NCBI GenBank assembly: GCA_963726005.1
Contig: CAVSAT010000001.1
Coordinates: 496,001-560,000, forward strand
Source of the DNA: Bog-473 sp963726005
GTDB taxonomy: Bacteria; Actinomycetota; Acidimicrobiia; Acidimicrobiales; RAAP-2
Length of the DNA stretch: 64,000 nt
Direction: 5' to 3'
The notes below the pieces were generated by a model. It was given only the letters and a program-made list of their open reading frames with translations, did not search any database and had not been told where the DNA came from. The translations under genes were made by a program, and so were the position numbers. How positions within the stretch are numbered: position 1 is the first letter of the stretch; each line of letters begins with the position of its first letter. Shown in pieces: positions 25,887 to 33,546 of this stretch.

Positions 25887-27204
25887 GCAGGCCGTAACCG
25901 ACTACCTCGCCGTTCCCGGAGGGGTCCGTGGCGCCCACGTACAACGTGCCGTTGGCAATGATGGCGTCGGTCCCGGGCGCTGACCACAAAGGACTGCAGG
26001 TCGTCGGGGTTCCCGAGCACCCGGCGCTCCCTCCGGCGTCGTATGCGGAGACGTTCGTGCTGTTCGTGGCATAGAGGACGGAGCCCCCGATCGCGAGGGG
26101 TCTGGTTCCACTCGACATCGACGACGACCACAGTTTCGTAAGGCCATTCGCACTCCAGGCGTCGAACCAGCCGCCAAGAAAGGGCGTAAAGACTGCATGG
26201 TCGCCGCCGACGGACGGGGAGGTGGCAAGGCCGAACTGGGTCGCGACGATCGGCCCGCAGACGACCGGGATCCCGCTGCATCCATTCACGCCGTTGGCGT
26301 CGAAGGCCTCGAGATCGCCCCGCGCCATTGGTCCGACACCGGTGAGGGCGGACACGTAGAGCGTCGTGCCGAGCACGATGGGATAGCTGCCATAACTTGC
26401 CGGGTAGTTCAATTGGTAGGACCACAAGGCCGAGCACACTGTCGGGGACCCGCTGCAACCTTTGACGCCATTGGCGTCAAAGGCAAAGACGCTGCCGCCG
26501 GTCGATCCGCCCACGACGTAGGCATTAGCGCCCGAGACCGCCACCACGCCTCCGGCTCCAGTCACCGCGGTCCAGAGTGGTGCACACACCGTGGGAGTCC
26601 CCGAGCAGTTGGTGCTGCCGCTGGCGTCGAAGGCTTCCAGGGCGCTGCTGGTGGTCACCAAGACGCGCCCGTTGGCCACGGTGGGGGTCCAGAAGATCCC
26701 CGACACGTGCCACAACGGTTGGCACACCTTTGGCGTGCCCGAGCAGTTCGTGTTCCCGGCGGCGTCGAAGGCCTCGAGGCCGCTCGAGGTCGAGACGTAG
26801 ACCGAGCCGTTGGAAACGGCGATGTGGCCCACGAAATCTTCCGAGGAGTTCGCCACCGGAGGGCCTCCCGAGTAGCTCCACAGCGGCGAACACACGACGG
26901 GCGAAGCCGAGCACCCGGTAGTCCCGTTGGCGCTGTAGGCCTTGATGCCAGTGGCGTTTGAGGCGTACAAGATGCCGTTGACGACCGCCTGAGGAGTCAC
27001 CGTCCCGGTGGTCCCGTCGGTGGCACTGAAGTGGGCAACGAGGGTGGACACGTTGGTCGGGGTGATGGTCGTATCGAACTGGTTGTACCCGGCGTGCGAC
27101 GAGTCAAAGCCGAGTTGGGCCCAATCACACCCGCTCTCCAACAGTCCGAAAGCGAACACGGCTAGACAAGCTGTGACGGAACCCCGACCGATCATGTGCT
27201 TCAT
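25882..27204 (-). CDS. PQQ-type beta-propeller exported (lipo)protein, paralogue 1
   Basis: 440 residues. ATG 27202-27204 is preceded by GGGGGAGA, favouring it over an upstream TTG. An N-terminal hydrophobic segment ends 'FGLLESGCDWAQ', a probable lipoprotein signal with Cys lipidation (imperfect lipobox). Then come six to seven propeller blades, most ending with a loop of the form CSGTPxVCxPLW, i.e. a C-x6-C pair. PQQ/YVTN-like propellers fold outside the membrane; no PQQ-dehydrogenase catalytic residues are visible, so this is probably a binding or structural protein. A paralogue lies at 34583-35923. The IS481-family element abuts the stop codon. Confidence 0.8.
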   Translation of the reverse strand: MKHMIGRGSVTACLAVFAFGLLESGCDWAQLGFDSSHAGYNQFDTTITPTNVSTLVAHFSATDGTTGTVTPQAVVNGILYASNATGIKAYSANGTTGCSASPVVCSPLWSYSGGPPVANSSEDFVGHIAVSNGSVYVSTSSGLEAFDAAGNTNCSGTPKVCQPLWHVSGIFWTPTVANGRVLVTTSSALEAFDASGSTNCSGTPTVCAPLWTAVTGAGGVVAVSGANAYVVGGSTGGSVFAFDANGVKGCSGSPTVCSALWSYQLNYPASYGSYPIVLGTTLYVSALTGVGPMARGDLEAFDANGVNGCSGIPVVCGPIVATQFGLATSPSVGGDHAVFTPFLGGWFDAWSANGLTKLWSSSMSSGTRPLAIGGSVLYATNSTNVSAYDAGGSAGCSGTPTTCSPLWSAPGTDAIIANGTLYVGATDPSGNGEVVGYGLP

Positions 27205-27298
27205 GGCTCTCCCCCATAAGGCACGCTGGGACAGCAAGAGGTACTCAACTGCTGCGGACCTGCCTAGCCCATAAGTGCCCGGATGGTGGCACCCCTAT

Positions 27299-27319
27299 CC
27301 GGCAGCGAACGGGGGCACC
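27299..27319 (+). repeat. Cassette-boundary repeat copy 2
   Basis: CCGGCAGCGAACGGGGGCACC less its last base class; left arm GGTGGCACCCC at 27286-27296 pairs with GGGGGCACC. Lies between the propeller gene and the SRPBCC gene. Confidence 0.75.
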
Positions 27320-27411
27320 TTAAGCAAAGTGAGGTTCCACCTAGCTCGGCCATGGGTAGTTGAATCCAAGGCACTACACCTCAACCGGCGCCGATGAATG
27401 GAGGGGAGGCA

Positions 27412-27933
27412 ATGGCTCCACGCAGCAACGAAATGACGAGCTTCACTTATCCGATCTACATCCAGGCCACACCAGAGCAGGTCTGGCAAGGCCTTACGGA
27501 CCCTACCCTCATGCGTCGCTACTGGCGGCACCAAAGGGCCGGTGAGAAGACCTTCCGTTCCGACTGGAAGAAGGGCTCAACCTACGACATGGAGCACGAG
27601 GAGGTCGGACTTGTCGTCAGCGACCCTGAACAGGTGATCCTCGAGTCCGACCCCTCCCGTCGGCTGTCTTACACCTGGCACACGATCACGCCAGAGTGGG
27701 CTGCCGAGGTCGGAATGGACGAAGCCACCGCTAACGTGTGGCGCGTGGAGCCCCGTTCCAAGGTGGCCTTCGACATTGAGGATGTTGGGCACGGCACCGT
27801 CAAGCTCACGGTCGTCCACGACGGGTTCGAACCAGGTAGTGCCGTACTCGATGGCATCTCTGAGGGCTGGCCGGCCGTCCTTTCCAGTCTCAAGACCCTC
27901 CTTGAGACTGCTTCGACGCTTCGGACCTCGTAG
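27412..27933 (+). CDS. SRPBCC / START-like (AHSA1-type) domain protein
   Basis: 173 residues from ATG 27412, chosen for the strong AGGGGAGG 5-12 bp upstream. 'YPIYIQATPEQVWQGLTDP' is the opening strand-helix of AHSA1-type SRPBCC proteins, followed by 'TLMRRYW', 'LSYTWH' in the central sheet and the long C-terminal helix 'GWPAVLSSLKTLLETA'. The fold makes a hydrophobic pocket for lipids or aromatic ligands; actinobacterial copies are often paired with ArsR regulators, which is not the case here. Single-gene cassette between repeat copies at 27299 and 27959. Confidence 0.82.
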   Translation: MAPRSNEMTSFTYPIYIQATPEQVWQGLTDPTLMRRYWRHQRAGEKTFRSDWKKGSTYDMEHEEVGLVVSDPEQVILESDPSRRLSYTWHTITPEWAAEVGMDEATANVWRVEPRSKVAFDIEDVGHGTVKLTVVHDGFEPGSAVLDGISEGWPAVLSSLKTLLETASTLRTS

Positions 27934-27958
27934 GTCGCACGCCGGTTCTGCCACAGGA

Positions 27959-27975
27959 CCGGCGAACGGGGCGAC
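27959..27975 (+). repeat. Cassette-boundary repeat copy 3
   Basis: CCGGCGAACGGGGCGAC, shortly after the SRPBCC stop codon; a weak left arm (GGTTCTGCCAC) lies 27943-27953. Confidence 0.65.
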
Positions 27976-28186
27976 TACCTGTCGGTCTCCTCTGGCTCCG
28001 AGACGGCTTCCCACGCTGAGTCTCGGAGTGCTTCGGTTGATTCACGCATCTCTTGCGGGAGATTCCGGTCAACGACTTCCTTTGCCAGCTCCAGCGAAAG
28101 CCCTGGTCCCGGAGAAGCCGCACGACCGCAATAGGCGAGTCGCCCGCCTGAAGACGCTCCTGCGTGAGTTCGTCCTCCTTGGTCAC
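27975..28186 (-). pseudogene. Small hypothetical protein gene with one frameshift
   Basis: From ATG 28184-28186 the frame reads 'MTKEDELTQERLQAGDSPIA' then 'VVRLLRDQGF'. A single-base change in the T-run at about 28086-28092 brings in the other frame, 'SLELAKEVVDRNLPQEMRES', ending 'EAVSEPEETDR' at 27975. Joined, it is a ~70-residue acidic all-helical protein whose 'AVVRLLRDQGFSLELAKEVVD' (two frames) resembles small 'L7/L12-like' or immunity-type helical hairpins. GTG/ATG start with good coding look on both sides of the shift suggests a sequencing error or very recent decay. Confidence 0.45.
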
Positions 28187-28235
28187 CGGCCTTCACGGTA
28201 TCGGGACAGCACTCGGGTCACATACGACGCCGATG

Positions 28236-28253
28236 CTGCGTACGGGGGATACC
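28236..28253 (+). repeat. Cassette-boundary repeat, diverged copy 4
   Basis: CTGCGTACGGGGGATACC, with GATACC replacing GCACC; same variant ending as the copies at 34358 and 39269. Confidence 0.4.
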
Positions 28254-28621
28254 GGGACGAATCAGAAAATCGCCCTCAATATCCGCGCCATCTGCGACGA
28301 TTGGAGACAGTGGCCGACGACTACCCGATCCAAATCATCGCGACGCATGCCAAGTCGTCCTGGATCAAATTCATTGCCCTAGGGCTGTCGAATACGTCAA
28401 TGGGTGGGACTACGGCTTCAGCCGAAGACGGAGTTAGCCACTGCCCTCGATAGTTGTCGTTAACAGTCTTGGGCAGGAGAAGCGACTTGAAAAGTTCGAG
28501 TCGAACGAGGAAGCGGAAGCCCGTGCGGAACGGGTGTAGGCCGACCTTGACATTCTGGGATTGGAAGGTTGCTGCAAGAGGTACAACGTGCCCTTGGCAT
28601 TCGCCAGGGCGTAGCACCCAT
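28254..28621. other. Unit without a recognisable gene between repeat copies 4 and 5
   Basis: About 370 bp. Short frames on both strands (for example minus-strand codons from about 28570 down to 28321, 'VGLHPFRTGFRFLVRLELF') have no recognisable similarity or ribosome-binding site. It could be a decayed cassette. Confidence 0.35.
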
Positions 28622-28638
28622 CCGGCGTTCGGGGATAC
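28622..28638 (+). repeat. Cassette-boundary repeat, diverged copy 5
   Basis: CCGGCGTTCGGGGATAC; about 100 bp beyond the stop codon of the membrane-anchored propeller gene. Confidence 0.55.
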
Positions 28639-28738
28639 TTCACGCGGGTTGGGTTTATCTCGGCCTGCGCCACCGGCCTGACTCGCGGACTCCGGCCCTT
28701 GAGGTGGGGGAATCCGGACACCGGAAGGCTCCGCCCGA

Positions 28739-30013
28739 TCAAGGTTGACCGGCGACGACCGAGTAATCCTGAGGCAAACCAAGCTCGGTCGCCCGCGTCG
28801 TTCCGATGCGGTAGGCGCCGACGTGATGGAGGATTTCTCCGCCGGGCTGGGAGAATCCCCCGAAGAACACCCAGCGGCCATCGGGTGACCAGGTCGCGAA
28901 GCCGTAGGGTTCGCCGTACTCGGCGATCGAACCTGGGACGGGTCTGACGATCCCTGTGGCCACGTCGACGATAACCAACTTCATCACCTGCCCGTTGAGA
29001 CCGGGTCCGAGGATGTGGTCGGGGTGGATGAATGCGGCGATCTTCGTGCCATCGGGCGAGAAGGCGCCTCCGCCGAGGAAGCCGAGGCTGCCGGTTGGAG
29101 CGATCACCCGATCGAGTCCTGTAGTCAAGTCGGTCAACACGAGCTGACAGTCCCCTCCTGGGTAGAAGCAGTGGCCTCGCAACTCTCGCAGCCACGCAAC
29201 GGTCGTGTGTCCGTCAGCTGTCGTGGTGTCGATCAAGTCGGAGCCGAGGTCCAACACGTGACCTATCGAGCCGGTCCTCGGGTTCCAGATGGCCAAGGTC
29301 GGCGAGGCGGTCAGCGAGGCGCTCGGGATAATAGGAGGGGCGATCACCTTCTCGACAACGATCCCCGATGCCGTGGAGCGAGGTGGGTAGGTCAACGCGT
29401 ACCCGCTCGGTACGGTCCACGGGCCGCCGACGACGGTGCCGCTGTTCGAGAGGAGCGACATCGTTTTTGACTGACCCGGAGAAGCCTGGTCCGTCGTGGT
29501 GGCCGCATACAGTTCGGACTTCAAAGGAGACGGGAACACGAGCTGCCCATCGCCGATCCGCGTCGGAGCACCCGAGGGCCACCCCAGTCGGTAGACCCCG
29601 CTGGGAGAGCCCGCGAACAGCTCCGAGCCGACGCGCGCGATACAGGCCAAGAGACATGAGTAGTCACCCGGGGGACCCGGAATCGAGCGAACTCGGCCGT
29701 TGGCTGGGTCTCCGACCACAAACCCGCCCAATCGGATCTCGTTGGCACCGTCCCACACCAGCACCGCGTCAGGCGGGTTTCTCGCGAGCAGTTCGGCGGA
29801 TGCAACGGCCGAGGGGGACGATCCTGGCGCGACGGAACCGCGACCGACCCGCCCTGAGACCCAGACGAGAGGGATGACCACAGCCGCCACCAACAAAAGA
29901 CTGCCAGCGCCGATAGCGATGCGGATCCGCCGCCGTCTCCGACGAGCCTCTGGAAACAGTGCTTCGGCATCGTCACTCGCTGGTGGTGTCGGTGCCTCGT
30001 CGGTGATCGTCAT
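28739..30013 (-). CDS. Membrane-anchored TolB/WD40-like beta-propeller protein
   Basis: 424 residues. A short cytosolic N terminus with 'EARRRRRRIRIAIGAGS' precedes one transmembrane helix (about 30-52, 'LLLVAAVVIPLVWVSG'). The large extracytoplasmic part is a propeller: blade motifs 'GAFSPDGTKIAAF' and 'ATWSPDGRWVFF' are the TolB/WD40-type repeats. Function unknown; single-pass propellers often sense or bind ligands. Its ATG overlaps the stop of the upstream GntR-family regulator by 4 bp, so the two form a regulator-sensor pair in one cassette. Confidence 0.75.
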   Translation of the reverse strand: MTITDEAPTPPASDDAEALFPEARRRRRRIRIAIGAGSLLLVAAVVIPLVWVSGRVGRGSVAPGSSPSAVASAELLARNPPDAVLVWDGANEIRLGGFVVGDPANGRVRSIPGPPGDYSCLLACIARVGSELFAGSPSGVYRLGWPSGAPTRIGDGQLVFPSPLKSELYAATTTDQASPGQSKTMSLLSNSGTVVGGPWTVPSGYALTYPPRSTASGIVVEKVIAPPIIPSASLTASPTLAIWNPRTGSIGHVLDLGSDLIDTTTADGHTTVAWLRELRGHCFYPGGDCQLVLTDLTTGLDRVIAPTGSLGFLGGGAFSPDGTKIAAFIHPDHILGPGLNGQVMKLVIVDVATGIVRPVPGSIAEYGEPYGFATWSPDGRWVFFGGFSQPGGEILHHVGAYRIGTTRATELGLPQDYSVVAGQP

Positions 30014-30357
30014 GGCAGTTCCTGTAACAACTTGAGTACGTCACTCCGCCGATATCCGTATCGGCGGGCGAAGGCCATGAACTCTCGGGCTTGGCTCACG
30101 ACAAGTCCACGCTCGGGCGCCCCCACCACGGTCACGCCCCGGCCACGGCGGAACTCAAGCAGCCCCTCGTCACGCAGTATGTGCATGGCCCGAAGGACCG
30201 TGTTCTTGTTGACCCCGAGCACGGCAGCGATGTCCTTGGCCAACGGCAGACGCTCTCCCGCAGCAGCCTCACCTTCGGCGATGGCCTTTCGTATTTCCGC
30301 CGCAACTTGGTCGTGCAAGGCAACCGGTTCATCCCGGTCAATCCTCATCTCCAACAT
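30010..30357 (-). CDS. GntR-family transcriptional regulator, short YtrA-like type
   Basis: 115 residues: an N-terminal winged helix ('LHDQVAAEIRKAIAEGEAAA', then 'GERLPLAKDIAAVLGVNKNT', 'VLRAMHILRDEGLLEFRRGR') and only a ~35-residue C-terminal tail, as in YtrA-subfamily GntR regulators that lack a large effector domain. These usually control the operon they sit in. Here the downstream gene is the membrane propeller (4-bp overlap), so autoregulation of the pair is likely. ATG start. Confidence 0.87.
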   Translation of the reverse strand: MLEMRIDRDEPVALHDQVAAEIRKAIAEGEAAAGERLPLAKDIAAVLGVNKNTVLRAMHILRDEGLLEFRRGRGVTVVGAPERGLVVSQAREFMAFARRYGYRRSDVLKLLQELP

Positions 30358-30437
30358 GGTCCTACTGATTGTAGATCCATACCTTTGCGGTGTAAAGAGC
30401 GGCTGGCTACGCCGAGGTGCCGAACTGCCCCACCGTC

Positions 30438-30457
30438 CCGGCAGCGAACTGGGGCAC
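30438..30457 (+). repeat. Cassette-boundary repeat copy 6
   Basis: CCGGCAGCGAACTGGGGCAC; left arm CTGCCCCA at 30425-30432 pairs with TGGGGCA. Between the divergent GntR and phosphoglycerate-mutase-like genes. Confidence 0.78.
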
Positions 30458-30523
30458 TTAGCCTCTGACGTTCAGGACCGGGCAGCCGGGTCTATCCCGT
30501 TCTGATCGTGCGAGGATTTCCCG

Positions 30524-31063
30524 GTGACGCCGGTAGTTCTCATTCGGCACGCCGAGCCGTTAATGGCTGGGGAGACGCCGGGAGCCGAGTGGCCTCTGAC
30601 CGAAAAGGGCAGGAACCACGCAACGGTGCTGGGTACGACCCTCGCGAGCCGAGCTACAAGCGCAATCGTGTTGACGAGTCCGGAGTGCCGAGCCAGCGAA
30701 ACCGCGGCGCTGGCCCCCCCTTCGGTGGTCGCCGGCGTCCGGGATCAGCTCAGCGAGGTGAAGAAGCCGTGGTACGCCTCAGCCGACCAGCACACAAACG
30801 CCGTAGCCAAATATCTCAAGGGCGAGGTAGTCGAGAGATGGGAAGGTCGTGGAGACGTGATCCGCCGGATTGCGCAACTGAAGTGTGACTTTGGATCCTC
30901 GGAGAGCCTTGTCCTCGTGAGCCATGGCTTGCTCCTCACCACTTCGCTTGACCACGAGATAGGACTCAACGATCCGTTGTCGTTTTGGTCCAATCTAAGG
31001 ATGCCCGACGCTTGGGTGGCCGATTTCGAGGGCAAGTCGCTGGAGCGGATCGTTGCCGGTTAA
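30524..31063 (+). CDS. Histidine phosphatase (phosphoglycerate-mutase-like) family protein
   Basis: 179 residues from GTG 30524. The phosphohistidine motif is 'LIRHAEP' (RHAE variant of RHGE), with 'WPLTEKGRNHA' following, 'LTSPECRASETA' (conserved Arg and Glu) and the second catalytic histidine in 'LVLVSHGLLL'. All residues for the two-histidine phosphatase mechanism are present. Likely a small-molecule or sugar phosphatase. Single-gene cassette, no partner genes. Confidence 0.85.
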   Translation: MTPVVLIRHAEPLMAGETPGAEWPLTEKGRNHATVLGTTLASRATSAIVLTSPECRASETAALAPPSVVAGVRDQLSEVKKPWYASADQHTNAVAKYLKGEVVERWEGRGDVIRRIAQLKCDFGSSESLVLVSHGLLLTTSLDHEIGLNDPLSFWSNLRMPDAWVADFEGKSLERIVAG

Positions 31064-31080
31064 ATGGCCGCCGGTCTGAA

Positions 31081-31097
31081 CGGCGTATTGGGGCACC
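31081..31097 (+). repeat. Cassette-boundary repeat copy 7
   Basis: CGGCGTATTGGGGCACC, 17 bp after the phosphatase stop and 15 bp before the next start. CCGCCG upstream can pair with CGGCG. Confidence 0.68.
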
Positions 31098-31112
31098 TGC
31101 GATACTCCTGAG

Positions 31113-31784
31113 GTGCTGGTCCAGATATACGGCATCACCACCCCAGGGGATGCCGAAATGGTGAACGCATTGGCTCCCGACAACGTCGGTGTCGTCGTAG
31201 ATGAGGGATTCCAGACGTGGGACGGCGTCGATGAGGCGACCGCTCGGCTGATCGTCTCAGAACTGACTGATGTGACCGTCGTGGCTCTTTCACTCGCAGT
31301 CGAGCGTGAGCGAATCCTTCGGACAGTGGAGGTCGTTTCCCCGAGCGTGTTGCACTTGGTACGAGCCGCAGAGGAGATGCCGCCCGAGCTGCTCGCCTCG
31401 CTCAGGGACGAACTCGATTCCATCAGTCTAATGCTCACCTTGCCTGTCCTGAATGAGACATCCGTCGCTCTGGCGCAGAGCCTCTCAGGGGCGACGGATT
31501 ACCTCCTACTCGACACCGCTCATCCTCAGAGCGGGCAGGTCGGCGCTACGGGCCTTGTCCACGATTGGGCGCTGAGTCGTCGGATCGCAGAGTCATCTGC
31601 TGACCCAGTCGTCCTCGCTGGTGGGCTTGGACCAGCGAATGTTCGAGAAGCCATCGAGGCCGTCCGGCCCTTTGGCGTTGACTCTGAGACGAGGACCAGC
31701 CGGGACGACGACCGCCGAAAAAAGGATCCCGAGAAGGTACGACTCTTTATTGAGCGGGCTCGCACCGCAGATCGAACTGTCTGA
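31113..31784 (+). CDS. Phosphoribosylanthranilate isomerase-like (TrpF-fold) protein lacking the catalytic cysteine
   Basis: 223 residues from GTG 31113, a (beta/alpha)8 barrel by family likeness: 'QIYGITTPGDAEMV' at the N terminus, 'YLLLDTAHPQSGQVGATGLV' (conserved Asp), 'VVLAGGLGPANVREAIEAV' and 'PFGVDSETRT' with 'KDPEKVRLFI', which match the phosphate-binding loops of TrpF. In true TrpF the first strand reads KICGIT with the catalytic Cys; here it is QIYGIT, so the general base is lost. It is not next to any trp gene. A TrpF-derived protein with another role is likely. Confidence 0.75.
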   Translation: MLVQIYGITTPGDAEMVNALAPDNVGVVVDEGFQTWDGVDEATARLIVSELTDVTVVALSLAVERERILRTVEVVSPSVLHLVRAAEEMPPELLASLRDELDSISLMLTLPVLNETSVALAQSLSGATDYLLLDTAHPQSGQVGATGLVHDWALSRRIAESSADPVVLAGGLGPANVREAIEAVRPFGVDSETRTSRDDDRRKKDPEKVRLFIERARTADRTV

Positions 31785-31797
31785 GTGCCTCACCCAC

Positions 31798-31815
31798 CCG
31801 GCGAACGGGGGCACC
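31798..31815 (+). repeat. Cassette-boundary repeat copy 8
   Basis: CCGGCGAACGGGGGCACC; left arm GTGCC at 31782-31786 pairs with GGCAC. Overlaps the region just after the TrpF-like stop. Confidence 0.8.
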
Positions 31816-31842
31816 CGACCATTGTTGGTTCTTTGGCTGGAG

Positions 31843-32136
31843 CTACCCTCTATCGTCGACGACGTCGAGGTTGTAGAAGGTAGGCGGCCCGTCGGCGAAG
31901 CTCATCATTTTCTCAGAAAATGAATCGGTCTCCGGAAGGGCCGAGTTCTTCATTGCGTCTTCGTAGGAATCGAAGAAGACGACGTTGAAATAGCGCCCCG
32001 GGTTGTCCCTGTCTTGGCAGAGAACGCGTCTGCCCGCCTTACGCTTACCTTCGGTTGCCTTCTCCCATTCGTCGCCCACTGCTTGCATCTCAGCGGCCTT
32101 AGAAGTCCGGTACTCGATTATCTGGACAAATGCCAT
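31843..32136 (-). CDS. Small ABM-like (dimeric alpha/beta-barrel) protein
   Basis: 97 residues from ATG 32134-32136 with GAGGAG upstream. 'MAFVQIIEYRTSKAAEMQAV' followed by 'GRRVLCQDRDNPGRYFNVVFF' (split) and 'DSYEDAMKNSALPET' show the strand-helix-strand order of the dimeric alpha/beta-barrel superfamily. Function unknown. Lies next to another small minus-strand protein of similar size, separated by a strong inverted repeat and a diverged cassette repeat. Confidence 0.65.
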   Translation of the reverse strand: MAFVQIIEYRTSKAAEMQAVGDEWEKATEGKRKAGRRVLCQDRDNPGRYFNVVFFDSYEDAMKNSALPETDSFSEKMMSFADGPPTFYNLDVVDDRG

Positions 32137-32273
32137 TGGAACTCCTCTCAATCCGAGCAGAGCGTAGATGGACGGCCTGAGGACCGCTCGTCGGATCGCA
32201 CCCGAAGGGCTCGGGCCGCTCGTGAGGAATGGTTCTGACTTCGCGTCATTTCACAGAGCGGCGTCCCTCGATC

Positions 32274-32291
32274 CCGGCGTTCGGACTCACC
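32274..32291 (+). repeat. Cassette-boundary repeat, diverged copy 9
   Basis: CCGGCGTTCGGACTCACC, between the two small minus-strand genes. Confidence 0.5.
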
Positions 32292-32295
32292 CGCT

Positions 32296-32334
32296 GCGCG
32301 CACAAAAGGAGCCCTTGGCCCCTCTTGTGCGCGC
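32296..32334. repeat. Strong inverted repeat (14-bp stem, 11-nt loop)
   Basis: GCGCGCACAAAAGG at 32296-32309 pairs with CCTCTTGTGCGCGC at 32321-32334 (13 of 14 pairs). It lies just after the stop of the minus-strand gene at 32366. There is no T-run, so an intrinsic terminator is possible but not clear; it may also be part of the cassette end. Confidence 0.65.
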
Positions 32335-32365
32335 TCCCGTCAATGACGAGCCGTTGGTGTCTTTG

Positions 32366-32644
32366 TCAGCCCCAGTTGTTCTGAGCGGCCATGATCGACT
32401 TCATCCACGCGTCGTCGAGCGGGGCCACCGGGATGGTGGTGGTCTCCTCGAAGAACGGGGCATAGGTCGCTGACGTGACCAGGTCGGGTTCGTCCGTGTC
32501 GACGATGCTGACGAACGTCTTCCCGTCTATACCGGCCCACGAGGACTCGGTCCCTGCTGGAAGGCCCGCCTTCTGGAACACTTCGAGGGCCTTGCGAGCG
32601 TTGTCGATTCCGGGAGCGAGTCGGCTGATGACCACGTATTTCAT
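32366..32644 (-). CDS. Small hypothetical protein, alpha/beta-barrel-like
   Basis: 92 residues from ATG 32642-32644, with AAAGGAGG 8-15 bp upstream. 'MKYVVISRLAPGIDNARKAL' continues 'EVFQKAGLPAGTESSWAGI' and 'GKTFVSIVDTDEPDLV'; this resembles small DUF3303/EthD-type dimeric alpha/beta-barrel proteins. No catalytic residue can be named. Single-gene cassette. Confidence 0.62.
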   Translation of the reverse strand: MKYVVISRLAPGIDNARKALEVFQKAGLPAGTESSWAGIDGKTFVSIVDTDEPDLVTSATYAPFFEETTTIPVAPLDDAWMKSIMAAQNNWG

Positions 32645-32857
32645 GGTGGTGCCTCCTTTCGGCTGGCTTCCTCTTCCCAGCGAGCTGTGCCTAGCTTGAG
32701 GGTATACACCCCTATTGCAGTTATCCCACACCGCCCCCCAACTGTCAATCGAATCGACACCTTGGGATCGAAAGACACTGACGTCGAGACGCCCAGGTGT
32801 CGCCGCCAGCTCGTACCGACGTGTCGAGTTTCAAGAGTGTCCGCACGGCTCATCTAG

Positions 32858-32874
32858 CCGGCGAACGGGGGCAG
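32858..32874 (+). repeat. Cassette-boundary repeat copy 10
   Basis: CCGGCGAACGGGGGCAG, 57 bp upstream of the GNAT start; identical over 17 bases to the copy at 34098. Confidence 0.8.
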
Positions 32875-32930
32875 TGCAACAACTCCCGAATGGTTTGCCC
32901 GGGCACACGCCTGGGAGCAGTATCTCCAAG

Positions 32931-33455
32931 GTGTCCGAGAATGTGATAGTCGTCCGTCAGGCAACTGTCGCTGATGGAGAAGAGATTGGCGATGCCCATG
33001 CTTCGGCGTGGGAAGTTGCATACGTCGACCTCTTTGAGCCTGATGTTCTCCGTCAGGCAGCAGCACTTAGGCGGACGATGTGGAGCCAAAGGCTGGCGAG
33101 TAGCGACTTCGACTTCACCGGCCTCTTGGTCGCCTACCACGGCGGGCGTGTGGTCGGGTTCTCCGAGTTCGGCAAAGACCGAGAGGACACTGGTCGAGGC
33201 GAGATCTTCGGCTTCTACCTACACCCAGCCGCATGGGGCCAAGGAGCGGCGACGCAGCTGATGGCGGCCTCCTTGAGAGGCTTGGCGAATCTGGGTCTCG
33301 TTCCCGTCGTGGTGTGGACCCACCCCGGCGCGGGTCGTGCTCAGTCCTTTTACGTCAAGAGCGGCTTCAAAGCGACGGGACGATCTAGGGTCGAAACCCT
33401 TGGTTCCGGGATAGATGCACCGGAAGTCGAGTTTGTGCGCGTCGGCAATTCCTGA
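32931..33455 (+). CDS. GNAT-family N-acetyltransferase
   Basis: 174 residues from GTG 32931 (GTG 32943 is an alternative). N-terminal 'VIVVRQATVADGEEIGDAHA' is the first GNAT strand-helix, 'GLLVAYHGGRVVGFSEF' the central hairpin, 'IFGFYLHPAAWGQGAATQLM' contains the acetyl-CoA pyrophosphate loop (Q-x-x-G-x-A/G form WGQGAA), and 'AQSFYVKSGFKATGRSR' the C-terminal signature. Acceptor unknown. Single-gene cassette. Confidence 0.87.
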   Translation: MSENVIVVRQATVADGEEIGDAHASAWEVAYVDLFEPDVLRQAAALRRTMWSQRLASSDFDFTGLLVAYHGGRVVGFSEFGKDREDTGRGEIFGFYLHPAAWGQGAATQLMAASLRGLANLGLVPVVVWTHPGAGRAQSFYVKSGFKATGRSRVETLGSGIDAPEVEFVRVGNS

Positions 33456-33478
33456 CGGAGCCGGCAATGTCTCGCATA

Positions 33479-33514
33479 GCCGGCGGTAGGGGATATCCCG
33501 TACTCCCCACCGGC
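33479..33514 (+). repeat. Cassette-boundary repeat, diverged copy 11, in a perfect-ended palindrome
   Basis: Core CCGGCGGTAGGGGATATCC at 33480-33498; GCCGG at 33479-33483 and GGGGA pair with TCCCC and CCGGC ending at 33514. Lies between two convergent genes. Confidence 0.55.
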
Positions 33515-33546
33515 TGCATCCACCGGATGGTGGACTCGCCTCTCGG

